Source: Vulcanimicrobiota bacterium
Lineage (GTDB): Bacteria > Vulcanimicrobiota > Vulcanimicrobiia > Vulcanimicrobiales > Vulcanimicrobiaceae
Length of the DNA: 64,000 nt
NCBI GenBank assembly: GCA_003140215.1
Contig: PLJL01000001.1
Span: 750,535 to 814,534, forward strand
Direction of reading: 5' to 3'
Shown here: positions 49,962 to 60,012 of the stretch, in pieces
Layout of the letters: the number at the start of each line of letters is the position of its first letter
How positions within the stretch are numbered: position 1 is the stretch's first letter
Position numbers and translations under genes: made by a program
Notes under the pieces: model-generated
What the model saw: the letters and a program-made list of their open reading frames with translations, nothing else
Databases searched by the model: none
Told to the model about the DNA's origin: nothing

Positions 49962-50684
49962 TTGCTGCCGCTGACGCTTGCTGCCGCCCTGATCCTCGGT
50001 GCAACCGCGCCTGGCACCGCCCCGGCCCGCGCACCGGTATCGGACCACATCTTGATCGTCACCGACGTCAGCGAGAGCGCGCAGCCGACCATGCCGGCGA
50101 GCCTGTGGCGCAAACTTGCCCTCGAGTACGTCGGCGCGCGCAGCGTAACGGCCGAAGACGGCACCGCGCTGCCCGACGACGCGCGCTGCCGCGCCGATCA
50201 TGCGATGTACGCTGTCTTCGCGACCTTCGACCGCGCCATGCGGCTGCCGGGGTTCGCGCAAGATACGTCCCGCGCGTACGGCATCGCGCGCTTCACGGTG
50301 CGCAACTGCCTCACGGGGGCCGTGTCGCCGACCAAGACGGTCCGCATCGAGAGTGACCCGATAACCGAGGCCGAGCGCGATCGTGAATTCAACGCCGAGC
50401 GAACCTGGGAGCGCGCCGCGCGGGCGGCGCTCGCGCGCGATCCGCTCGCTCTGGGATCCGTGGCACGCATCGTCCGCGTCGACCACGACGTCGTGATGCT
50501 CGAAAACGGCGGCCGATTCTCGATCAACCAAGTCCTGCGCGTCTTCGCCGACGCGGACGCCAAGCGGTACGCCGACCCCGTCGAGCTCATCGTCCTCGAG
50601 ACCGAAGGCAAGTACGTTCAGGCGACCGTGGTCGGGACGCGCGCGCCGCACGTCGGCGACTACGTCGAGGCCGCTCCACCCTAG
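49962..50684 (+). CDS. secreted protein of unknown function, 240 aa
   Basis: The start is TTG at 49962, giving a signal peptide (MLPLTLAAALILGATAPGTA). The mature protein is alpha/beta-like with two Cys in the middle (ARCRADHAMY; VRNCLTG) and a beta-rich end (VELIVLETEGKYVQATVVGT). No family recognised. It is divergent from trxA with 84 bp between and convergent with gyrA. Confidence 0.6.
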   Translation: MLPLTLAAALILGATAPGTAPARAPVSDHILIVTDVSESAQPTMPASLWRKLALEYVGARSVTAEDGTALPDDARCRADHAMYAVFATFDRAMRLPGFAQDTSRAYGIARFTVRNCLTGAVSPTKTVRIESDPITEAERDREFNAERTWERAARAALARDPLALGSVARIVRVDHDVVMLENGGRFSINQVLRVFADADAKRYADPVELIVLETEGKYVQATVVGTRAPHVGDYVEAAPP

Positions 50685-50691
50685 TCTCGGC

Positions 50692-53289
<2,598 letters not shown>

Positions 53290-53385
53290 AGGTTCTTTCT
53301 AGGGTTCAAGACGTTTCGAGAATCGAGCGCGGGACGCGCGCAGGCCCGGCGGCGTCGAGCCGCGGCGGCCGCATTCGGGCGGCCC

Positions 53386-53625
53386 TCACCGCGGTTTTGG
53401 TTCGCGCTGTTTGAAGATGGCGCCGACCAGGAACCCCACGATTCCGCCGACGATCGCTCCTACGACGGCGATGATCAGCAGCTTGCTTCCCAGCCCGCCG
53501 CCGATGCGTCCCAAAGAGAAAAATCGCGCCGTCAGGACGACGGTTTCGAAGATCGCCGCGATCACCGAGCAAACGGCGCCGGCGATGACCCCGACGAGGA
53601 CGTCACTCGTTCGCAGAAGCACCAA
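53386..53625 (-). CDS. small two-helix membrane protein, unknown
   Basis: A protein of about 79 residues with two hydrophobic helices (VGVIAGAVCSVIAAIFETVV and LLIIAVVGAIVGGIVGFLVG) rich in Gly, and a basic tail. The start is TTG at 53625 (or GTG at 53622); sequence further upstream is unlike protein. It lies 96 bp upstream of gyrA on the same strand and 8 bp from the divergent tsaE. No family recognised. Confidence 0.6.
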   Translation of the reverse strand: MVLLRTSDVLVGVIAGAVCSVIAAIFETVVLTARFFSLGRIGGGLGSKLLIIAVVGAIVGGIVGFLVGAIFKQREPKPR

Positions 53626-53633
53626 ACACCATT

Positions 53634-54083
53634 CTGACTTCAAAGGATGACGTCCTCGACGACCGCGCCGATTTCGAGGCTTTTGCGGCCGATTTCGCCC
53701 AGACGCTGGTCCCCGGCGACATCGTCGCACTGTGCGGCGCCCTGGGCAGCGGCAAGACCACCTTCGTTCGCGCCGCCGTGCGCGCGTTGCACGGCTCCGA
53801 CGAAGCGGTCAGCAGCCCAACCTTCGTGTTCCGCCAGCGCTACGACGGGACTCCCCCCGTCGAGCACATCGACCTGTACCGCCTCGAGGACCCGGCCGCG
53901 GAGTGGCCCGAGCTGGGACTCGACGACGCCTTCGCCGGCACCGCCGTCGCGTTCGTGGAGTGGCCCGAGCGCGCCGGCGGCCGGCTTCCGGACGGCCGGA
54001 TCGAGGTGGCGATCGAGGGGGCCGGCGACGGGCCGCGCCGCGTGAGCATCACGCGCCGGCCGGGACCGCTCGGCGCGCGGTGA
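53634..54083 (+). CDS. tsaE: tRNA threonylcarbamoyladenosine biosynthesis ATPase TsaE
   Basis: A P-loop ATPase of about 149 residues: GDIVALCGALGSGKTTFVRA (Walker A), SSPTFVFRQRYDG, VEHIDLYRL and AVAFVEWPERAGG. It works with TsaB and TsaD in t6A modification of tRNA. The first standard start (GTG at 53778) falls after the Walker A motif and cannot be right. CTG at 53634 (or ATT just before it) gives the usual 28-residue lead-in to GDIVAL. The stop overlaps the tsaB start as GTGA. Confidence 0.88.
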   Translation: MTSKDDVLDDRADFEAFAADFAQTLVPGDIVALCGALGSGKTTFVRAAVRALHGSDEAVSSPTFVFRQRYDGTPPVEHIDLYRLEDPAAEWPELGLDDAFAGTAVAFVEWPERAGGRLPDGRIEVAIEGAGDGPRRVSITRRPGPLGAR

Positions 54084-54724
54084 AGATCCTGGCCCTCGAT
54101 GCCGCCCTGGGCGGCTTCACGGCGGCCGTCGACGACGGCGTGCGGTGCCGGGTTGCCGCCTCGGAGCGCCAGGACGCGCTCGAACGCGGCCTCGACCGCA
54201 TCGCCGCGTTGCTCGCCGAGGCCGGGCTGCGGTTGCGCGACCTCGACCGGATCGCCGTCGGCGTCGGGCCGGGCTCGTTCACCGGCGTGCGGATCGCGGT
54301 TTCGTACGCCAAGGCGCTGGCCTACGCCGGCGGCGTGCCGCTGGTGGGCATCTCGTCGTACGACGCCCTCGAGCCCGCCCAACCCCCGCTCCCCGTGCTG
54401 ATCGCCGTGCGCGGCCGCCGCGGGGTCATCTGCGCGCGCCTGCGCCGCCCGGACGGGGCGGCGACAGCGTGCGGGAGAACCGCCGAAGTCCTCGACCGAT
54501 TGCTGACCGGGGCACCGGGCGTCGTGCAGGTGGGCGGGAATACGGAGGACGTGTTCTCGGAGATCGCCGAACGCGGCTGGACCGTGCGAGCGCTCCAGCC
54601 CCGGGCCGATGTCCCCGCCGCCGCGATCGCCCAGCTCGCCCGCACCCGCGCGCCGAGCCCAACCCCGCACGCCCTAGCCCCGGATTACGGCGAAAGCCCT
54701 GCTGTGAGCGAGCGCCGTTCGTGA
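54080..54724 (+). CDS. tsaB: tRNA threonylcarbamoyladenosine biosynthesis protein TsaB
   Basis: A 214-residue ASKHA-fold protein: MKILALDAALGGFTAAV start, DLDRIAVGVGPGSFTGVRIA and YAKALAYAGGVPLVGISSYD, all TsaB hallmarks. It lacks the TsaD metal site and acts as the scaffold for TsaD and TsaE. GTG at 54080 overlaps tsaE. tsaD is not in the window. Confidence 0.93.
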   Translation: MKILALDAALGGFTAAVDDGVRCRVAASERQDALERGLDRIAALLAEAGLRLRDLDRIAVGVGPGSFTGVRIAVSYAKALAYAGGVPLVGISSYDALEPAQPPLPVLIAVRGRRGVICARLRRPDGAATACGRTAEVLDRLLTGAPGVVQVGGNTEDVFSEIAERGWTVRALQPRADVPAAAIAQLARTRAPSPTPHALAPDYGESPAVSERRS

Positions 54725-54805
54725 CAGAACCGCGCACGTTGTTGCGAGCCCCCTCGGGGAATCCCGATCGTACAGACATGGTGCAGGGCTCGCGCAAGCT
54801 GGGGG

Positions 54806-54828
54806 CCCCACGTGCAAAGCACGTGGGG
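54806..54828. repeat. perfect hairpin between tsaB and rimI
   Basis: CCCCACGTGC-AAA-GCACGTGGGG is a perfect 10-bp stem with a 3-nt loop. Flanking GGCTCGCGC and GCGCGGAGCC can extend it to a longer imperfect stem (about 54787-54840). It has no T-run, so it looks like a dispersed REP-type element or a processing/attenuation structure rather than a terminator. It fills most of the 136-bp gap. Confidence 0.55.
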
Positions 54829-54860
54829 GGCGCGGAGCCAGGGGCGGAGCGCCGTTCAAA

Positions 54861-55433
54861 ATGAAGGCAGAGCTATATCCCGCAGATGCAGGCGCGCCGC
54901 AGCCGCTGGTCATCGAACCGATGATACAGGCGGATTTGACGGCGGTGCTGCAGATCGAGGCGCTGTCGTTCACGACGACGTGGCCGGCGAACGCGTTTTC
55001 GAACGAGATTCGCGACAACAAGCTGGCGCACTACTTCACCGGTCGGCTCGGTGACGCCATCGTGGCCTACGGCGGCATCTGGGTCATTCTCGAGGACTCG
55101 CACATCACCACTATCGCCGTGCATCCCGATCAACGCGGGCGCAAGCTGGGCGAGGAGATGCTGCTCAAGCTGCTCGACGAGGCCATCACGCAGGGCGCGT
55201 CGTGGATCACGCTCGAGGTGCGCGAGTCCAACGACTACGCGCAACGGCTGTATCGAAAATACGGATTCACCACCGTCTCGACGCGCCGTGGATACTACAG
55301 CGACAACGGCGAGAACGCGCTGGTCATGTGGGCCGGCAACCTCAAGGGCGAGCTGTACGCCGCGCGCCTGCGCGCGTTGCGCACCGCGCTCGACGCCGAG
55401 ATCGCCCAGCGTCCTGCGACGCCTCCCGGGTGA
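54861..55433 (+). CDS. rimI: ribosomal protein bS18 (RimI-like) alanine N-acetyltransferase
   Basis: A 190-residue GNAT protein: MIQADLTAVLQIEALSFTTT, ITTIAVHPDQRGRKLGEEML (acetyl-CoA loop) and ITLEVRESNDYAQRLYRKYG, with RRGYYSDNGENALVMW near the end as in RimI. Position after tsaE-tsaB is the usual gene order. It acetylates the N-terminus of S18 and possibly other proteins. The start is ATG at 54861, with about 17 extra N-terminal residues. Confidence 0.9.
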   Translation: MKAELYPADAGAPQPLVIEPMIQADLTAVLQIEALSFTTTWPANAFSNEIRDNKLAHYFTGRLGDAIVAYGGIWVILEDSHITTIAVHPDQRGRKLGEEMLLKLLDEAITQGASWITLEVRESNDYAQRLYRKYGFTTVSTRRGYYSDNGENALVMWAGNLKGELYAARLRALRTALDAEIAQRPATPPG

Positions 55434-56131
55434 TCGCCCCGCCCGCCGTCGACCTGCTGCATCGTCCGCTCGCTACGCTCGTGCGCGCGTACGGCGCGCC
55501 GGCCTGGGTCGCCTCGCGTGACGACGGCCAGCACGTCGTCTTCGGAGACGCGCTCGCAAGCGTCGCCGCGATCGTCGACGACGACGCCGTGATCCACGCC
55601 GTCGACCTCGCGTTCCCACTCGGGACGACGTACGCCGTCGACGTCGACGGCAAGACGCACACCTTCACCTTCGGCACCACGACGTCGCTGGGCGCGCGCG
55701 ACGAGTTGGCGACGGACGCGGAGACCGAAGGCCCCAGCTTCCGCGTCTTTCGGCGCAACGCCGACTCCGGGATCGTGCTCGTGTTCGACCCCACCTCGTC
55801 GAAGTTGACCCATGTCGTCGTGGGCGACCGCGCGACGCTGCTGCGGCTCGGGTATCTCGCCGACCCGCACCCGACGCAAAACGCGTTCCCCTTCACCGCA
55901 CCCGTGCTCAAGCACAGCAGCGTACCCGACGGCAACGGCAATCGTGCGACCGTGCTGCGACTCGACCTCGACCGCACCGGCAGCGTGCGCAAGGTCATGG
56001 TCATCGTCGCCAGCGACGACGCCGCGTTCGACCAACAGCTCGTCACGCGCTTGGCGCAAGACGCATTCGCGCCGGCCAAGCTCGGCGGGCGTTCGATCGG
56101 CGCGAGCGTGCTGCGCGAGGTACGGCACTGA
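55430..56131 (+). CDS. protein with TonB-like C-terminal domain
   Basis: A 233-residue protein. The first 170 residues are beta-rich and unassigned. The last 60 follow the TonB C-terminal pattern (DRTGSVRKVMVIVASDDAAF, LAQDAFAPAKLGGRSIGASV). There is no signal peptide or anchor helix, so it is not a standard TonB. GTG at 55430 overlaps rimI. Function unknown. Confidence 0.55.
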   Translation: MIAPPAVDLLHRPLATLVRAYGAPAWVASRDDGQHVVFGDALASVAAIVDDDAVIHAVDLAFPLGTTYAVDVDGKTHTFTFGTTTSLGARDELATDAETEGPSFRVFRRNADSGIVLVFDPTSSKLTHVVVGDRATLLRLGYLADPHPTQNAFPFTAPVLKHSSVPDGNGNRATVLRLDLDRTGSVRKVMVIVASDDAAFDQQLVTRLAQDAFAPAKLGGRSIGASVLREVRH

Positions 56132-56160
56132 CGCCGGATACCGCTTTCGCGCTAACGGGA

Positions 56161-56748
56161 TTGCAGTTCGCGCGCATCTGCCGCCGGGTGAGTGCGGAGC
56201 TCGCGCAGCCCCATCGCTTCGCGCACGTCGTACGCGTCGCACGGCTGGCCGGCCGGCTCGCGCGCACGCACGGCGCCGACGCGTTGCGCGCGCGGGTCGC
56301 CGGGATGCTGCACGATCTGGCGCGGCTGTACCCGGCCGAGCGGTTGCTGCGCGAATGCGCCGAGCGCGGGCTACCGATCGACGCGTTCGAGCGCGCCAAT
56401 CCGATCGTGCTGCACGCGCGGCTCGGCGCCGAGCTGGCCCGCGAGCGTTTCGGCATCGCCGACGCCGCGGTCTTGTCGGCGATCCGCAAACACACGCTCG
56501 CGGATGCGGTCATGAGCCCGTTGGACGCCGTTGTGTACCTCGCCGACGGCCTGGAGCCCGGCCGCGACTTCGACGCTCGCGCCGAGCTGGCCGCGCTTGC
56601 GTTCCGCGATCTCGACGCGGCGATGCGCGCGACCCTGCGGTCCTCGATCGCACACCTGACCCCGGGCCGCGCCCTCGCCCCGCAGACCCTGGCCGCGGCC
56701 CGGCACTACGGAATCATCACACCCCTGGAGGAGAGACGCCCTGCCTGA
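56161..56748 (+). CDS. yqeK: YqeK-like HD-domain diadenosine tetraphosphatase
   Basis: A 195-residue HD-domain protein: QPHRFAHVVRVARLAGRLAR, AGMLHDLARLYP (the HD pair), HARLGAELARERFG and IRKHTLADAVMSPLDAVVYL with ADGLEPGR, the YqeK pattern. YqeK enzymes hydrolyse Ap4A symmetrically. The gene usually lies next to nadD and rsfS; here rsfS follows but nadD is missing. The start is TTG at 56161; an in-frame CTG at 56128 overlapping the previous stop (CTGA) is an alternative. Confidence 0.85.
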   Translation: MQFARICRRVSAELAQPHRFAHVVRVARLAGRLARTHGADALRARVAGMLHDLARLYPAERLLRECAERGLPIDAFERANPIVLHARLGAELARERFGIADAAVLSAIRKHTLADAVMSPLDAVVYLADGLEPGRDFDARAELAALAFRDLDAAMRATLRSSIAHLTPGRALAPQTLAAARHYGIITPLEERRPA

Positions 56749-57085
56749 GCTCGATCTGGTCGCGCTCGTGCGCGATGCCGCCGAGGACAAGAAAGGCGAA
56801 GACATCCAAATCCTCGACCTCACCGGCCGGACGATCGTGGCCGACTCGTTCGTCATCGTCACCGGCCGCTCGGCGATTCAGACGCGCTCGATCGCCGACG
56901 CGATCGTCGAAAGCGCGCAGGCGGCCGGGCTGCGCCCACGCTTGGAAGGGCACTCGGACGGGGGCTGGATCCTCATCGACCTGGGCCACGTGGTCGCGCA
57001 CGTCTTCACCCCCGAGCAACGCCAGTTCTACAACCTCGAGCGGCTTTGGGGCCGCGTCGCAGAAGCACGGGCTGAGGCCCGGTGA
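56741..57085 (+). CDS. rsfS: ribosomal silencing factor RsfS
   Basis: A 114-residue RsfS: ALVRDAAEDKKGEDIQILDL, VADSFVIVTGRSAIQTRSIA and GWILIDLGHVVAHVFTPEQR followed by YNLERLWG, a complete match. It binds ribosomal protein L14 and blocks subunit joining. The start is CTG at 56741: a GGAGGAG site at 56727-56733 leaves a 9-nt spacer. The first standard start, GTG at 56768, is 36 nt from that site and would cut the conserved N-terminal helix. Confidence 0.92.
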   Translation: MPELDLVALVRDAAEDKKGEDIQILDLTGRTIVADSFVIVTGRSAIQTRSIADAIVESAQAAGLRPRLEGHSDGGWILIDLGHVVAHVFTPEQRQFYNLERLWGRVAEARAEAR

Positions 57086-57198
57086 AAGCCCCCGGACGCC
57101 GGCGCAAGCCCGGCAAGATCTTCACCCGGGCCGTCGCTTGGATCACCCTCGCGATCTTCGTTCTGACGTCGGTCGGCGTCATTCTGATCATCCACTGA
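57082..57198 (+). CDS. small single-helix membrane protein, 38 aa
   Basis: GTG at 57082 overlaps the rsfS stop as GTGA, in line with coupling elsewhere in this window. The 38-residue product has a basic start (MKAPGRRRKPGKIFTRA) and one hydrophobic helix (VAWITLAIFVLTSVGVILII) ending in His. Conserved coupling and the positive-inside pattern support a real gene. Function unknown. Confidence 0.65.
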   Translation: MKAPGRRRKPGKIFTRAVAWITLAIFVLTSVGVILIIH

Positions 57199-57265
57199 CG
57201 CCGCGGCACCCCTCGCAACTTCCCGGTCGGGCCCGGGTACTCGGACACCGGAGGATCAGCCACCG

Positions 57266-58291
57266 ATGAAAACGCCGGCAGCGCTCGCTGCCCTCGCAGC
57301 CTTGACGATCACCGCGGCGACCCTGGCGCCCGCGAACGCCTCGCGCAGCAGCTACGTGTTCGACGACGCGCACCTGCTCTCGGATGCCGCGATCGCGCAG
57401 ATCAACGGACAAGTCTCGACGTTCAACGCGCAAACCGGCAAGGAAGTCGTGGTCGTCACGACACCCTCGCTCAACGGCGAGGCGCTACCCGCGGCCGAGG
57501 AGCGCGCCTTCGCGCAGCAGCAGGTCAACGGCGTAATGATCTTCTTGGCCAAGGCCGAGAAGCAAGACGGTGTGGTCCCCGACCGCGCCGGACGACAGTT
57601 CTTCCCGCCCGGCAGCACCGACACGATTCGCAACGCGATGCGACCGTCGTTCCGGCAGGGCAACTTCGACGAAGGCGTCGAGACCGGCGTGGGTCTCGTC
57701 ATCAACACCTACCGCAGCCACGCGTCCGCGCTCAATCGCAGCCGGCAACCCGTCGGCGCCGTGTCGACGAGCAGCGCCCAACGCAACGCCACAGGAGGTT
57801 CGGGAATGGGTTGGATCTGGTGGATCGTCATCTTGGCCTTGGCCTTTTTCATCATCCGCGGGATCTTCCGCGCGATGTCGGGTCCGCGCATGATGGGCGG
57901 CGGTCCAGGCTACGGCGGCCCGGGCTACGGTGGACCGGGATACGGCGGCGGCATGGGTGGCGGCGGATTCTGGAGCGGCCTGCTCGGCGGCCTCGGCGGC
58001 GCCTGGCTGGGCAATGAGATCTTCGGCGGACGCCGCGATTATGGCGGCGGCGGCGACAGCTTCGCAGGGACCGGCGGCAACGCCGGCGGTGCCGCCGATT
58101 CGAGCGGCTTTCAGAGCGATGCCGGGCAGGCCGACATGGGCAATGCGAGCTCGGGCGGCTTTGACAGCGGCGGCGGCGGAGACTCCGGCGGCGGCTGGGG
58201 CGGCGGCGACAGCGGCGGCGGCGGTGGAGACTCCGGCGGCGGCGGTGGAGACTCCGGCGGCGGCGGTGGAGACTCCGGCGGCGGTTGGTAG
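57266..58291 (+). CDS. TPM-domain protein with glycine-rich repeat tail
   Basis: A 341-residue protein with a signal peptide (about 1-26), a TPM domain (about 30-150; YVFDDAHLLSDAAIAQINGQ, GKEVVVVTTPSLNG) and a membrane helix (about 182-200, MGWIWWIVILALAFFIIRGI). The Gly-rich tail contains GYGGP repeats and at least four GGGGDSGG-like repeats at the very end. TPM proteins of the YgcG group occur in the envelope; some act in photosystem repair in plants, but the bacterial role is unclear. ATG at 57266 has GGAGGATC upstream. Confidence 0.8.
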   Translation: MKTPAALAALAALTITAATLAPANASRSSYVFDDAHLLSDAAIAQINGQVSTFNAQTGKEVVVVTTPSLNGEALPAAEERAFAQQQVNGVMIFLAKAEKQDGVVPDRAGRQFFPPGSTDTIRNAMRPSFRQGNFDEGVETGVGLVINTYRSHASALNRSRQPVGAVSTSSAQRNATGGSGMGWIWWIVILALAFFIIRGIFRAMSGPRMMGGGPGYGGPGYGGPGYGGGMGGGGFWSGLLGGLGGAWLGNEIFGGRRDYGGGGDSFAGTGGNAGGAADSSGFQSDAGQADMGNASSGGFDSGGGGDSGGGWGGGDSGGGGGDSGGGGGDSGGGGGDSGGGW

Positions 58292-58331
58292 AACGTAGCG
58301 AGCGCTCGGGGCAACCCGGGCGCTCGTGACA

Positions 58332-58928
58332 TTACCCCTTGGGCTTGGGCGAAGCCGGCTCGGTTGGACTCGGCTGCGCGCTCGCGGCCGGGGCCGGGCT
58401 CACCGCGGCCGGCGCGGCACTCGGCGGCGCGGACGCTGCCGGCGACGGCGACGGGGATGCCCGCGCGTACGGATTGGGAGTCGGAGAAACCGGCGACTCC
58501 GCGCGCAGCGCGGGGAATCCCTGATGCAGCCGCAGGCGCGCCGAATGCGCCTCCTTGCTCGTCGGGAACGTTTTGGCGACCTCTTGATACATCGCGCGCG
58601 CGTGGTTGCGCGCGTCTGCCGTCTGCAGGACCCCGTAGAGTTGCGCGAGGTGATACGCCGTCGGCGCCAGCCAACGATCCTGCGGGTACTTCTGTGCCCA
58701 TACATGGTACGCGTTCTCGACGAGCAGCGCATCGTGGACGATCGATGCGTCGTCCTGCCAGCGCCGGCGATAGTTCTGGGCCAGGGCGTCGATCTTCGTA
58801 CGCATCGAGATCGCGCTGAACTTGAAGCGACCGAAATACTCGTCGGCCGGCGCGTCCGTGCTCTTCGAAAGTACCGGGGCGTTCGCGGCCGTTGCGAGCG
58901 CGAGAGCGAGTACCGCCGTCCGTATCAT
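58332..58928 (-). CDS. secreted TPR-like protein with Pro/Ala-rich tail
   Basis: A 198-residue protein with a signal peptide (about 1-20), a helical repeat domain (about 30-135; RWQDDASIVHDALLVENAYH, APTAYHLAQLYGVLQTADAR, AHSARLRLHQGFPAL) of TPR/Sel1-like type, and a low-complexity tail of Pro, Ala and Ser ending PKPKG. No enzyme motif. The start is ATG at 58928. It is convergent with the TPM gene and divergent from the beta-lactamase gene. Confidence 0.6.
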   Translation of the reverse strand: MIRTAVLALALATAANAPVLSKSTDAPADEYFGRFKFSAISMRTKIDALAQNYRRRWQDDASIVHDALLVENAYHVWAQKYPQDRWLAPTAYHLAQLYGVLQTADARNHARAMYQEVAKTFPTSKEAHSARLRLHQGFPALRAESPVSPTPNPYARASPSPSPAASAPPSAAPAAVSPAPAASAQPSPTEPASPKPKG

Positions 58929-58983
58929 CGCTAACTCGTACCCGAAAAAGTTTCGGTCCTGCGCTCGGCGAACCCGACCGCCG

Positions 58984-59838
58984 ATGAATCGCCTCAGTTT
59001 CGTCTTAGGTCTCACGGCGAGCGCGACCCCGCCGGCGGCGCTCGTCGACGGGCCGGCACCGCCGTTTACCGCGCAGGAACGGCGCGGCGGCGGACGGCTC
59101 GGCGTCGCAGCGATCGACTTGCGCAACGGGCGGCGGATGACACAACGCGGGTCGGAGCGATTTCCGCTGGCTAGCACGTTCAAGCTGCCGCTCGTCATGG
59201 ACGTGCTCGCACGCATCGACCGCGGCGCCGAGCGAATCGATCGCCCGGTGCGTTTCACCGCGAGCGATATCGTCGGCTACAGCCCGGCTTTTGACCCCAA
59301 ACCGCACGACGGCACGAAGACCGTCGCGCAACTGTGCGAGGCGGCGATCGCGCACAGCGACAACACCGCCGCCAACCTGCTCCTGCGAACAGTCGGCGGA
59401 CCGGCCGGCGTGACGGCATACCTGCGCGCGTTGGGCGACGCGCAGACGCGCCTGGACCGCAGCGAGCCCGCGCTCAACGAGGCCGTGCCGCACGACCCGC
59501 GCGACACCACGACGCCCGATGCGATGGCGAACCTGCTCGCCCGTCTGGTGCGCGAACCGCTCCTGTCGGCAACCTCGAAGGCGCGGCTCTTCGCCTGGAT
59601 GCGCAGCGCGGACACCGGCCTCGCACGCATCCGCGCCGGCGTTCCGCCGGGCTGGACGGTCGGCGACAAGACCGGGACCACCGATACCGGCGGCAACGAC
59701 GTCGCGATCCTGTGGCCACGAGCCGGCGCGCCGATCGTGCTGGCAATCTACTTCGCCGAGGTGCACGGATCGAAGGCCGCGCGCGACGCAGCGATCGCCG
59801 GCGTCGCCCGCGCGGTCGTGCGCCGGTTTCGAGGCTAG
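58984..59838 (+). CDS. class A serine beta-lactamase
   Basis: A 284-residue protein with a complete class A active site: S64-T-F-K67 (FPLASTFKLPLVMDV), S125-D-N127 (AHSDNTAANLLL), Glu161 in RSEPALNEA (Glu166 in standard numbering) and K229-T-G (VGDKTGTTDTGG). It should hydrolyse beta-lactams in the periplasm. The N-terminus is hydrophobic (about 1-20). It starts with ATG at 58984. No regulator gene (blaI/ampR) adjoins; a short CCGAAA/TTTCGG repeat lies upstream. Confidence 0.9.
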   Translation: MNRLSFVLGLTASATPPAALVDGPAPPFTAQERRGGGRLGVAAIDLRNGRRMTQRGSERFPLASTFKLPLVMDVLARIDRGAERIDRPVRFTASDIVGYSPAFDPKPHDGTKTVAQLCEAAIAHSDNTAANLLLRTVGGPAGVTAYLRALGDAQTRLDRSEPALNEAVPHDPRDTTTPDAMANLLARLVREPLLSATSKARLFAWMRSADTGLARIRAGVPPGWTVGDKTGTTDTGGNDVAILWPRAGAPIVLAIYFAEVHGSKAARDAAIAGVARAVVRRFRG

Positions 59839-60012
59839 AGACCCCGCGAACGTGATCCGACCAAGCCATCTCTTGCCCGCCGGGGAGGCCCATGCATGTG
59901 ACGTTGCCGAAGTTCTCTCCATAGCCATTTCCAGCCAGGCGCCGCGTTTCGGTCCGGACTGACGGCGATGGCATTTGGCGATCCCGCCGTACGGTGAAGA
60001 GGGGTACTTCTC

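Noticed and set aside
58943-58957. CCGAAA-AAG-TTTCGG repeat upstream of the beta-lactamase as a BlaI operator
   Set aside because: It does not match the TACA-x-x-TGTA pattern of BlaI, and no blaI/blaR gene is nearby.
59839-60012. Possible RNA element in the 174-bp gap before the lipoprotein gene
   Set aside because: The gap is poorer in GC than its surroundings, but I could not find a convincing conserved stem set or known riboswitch core.
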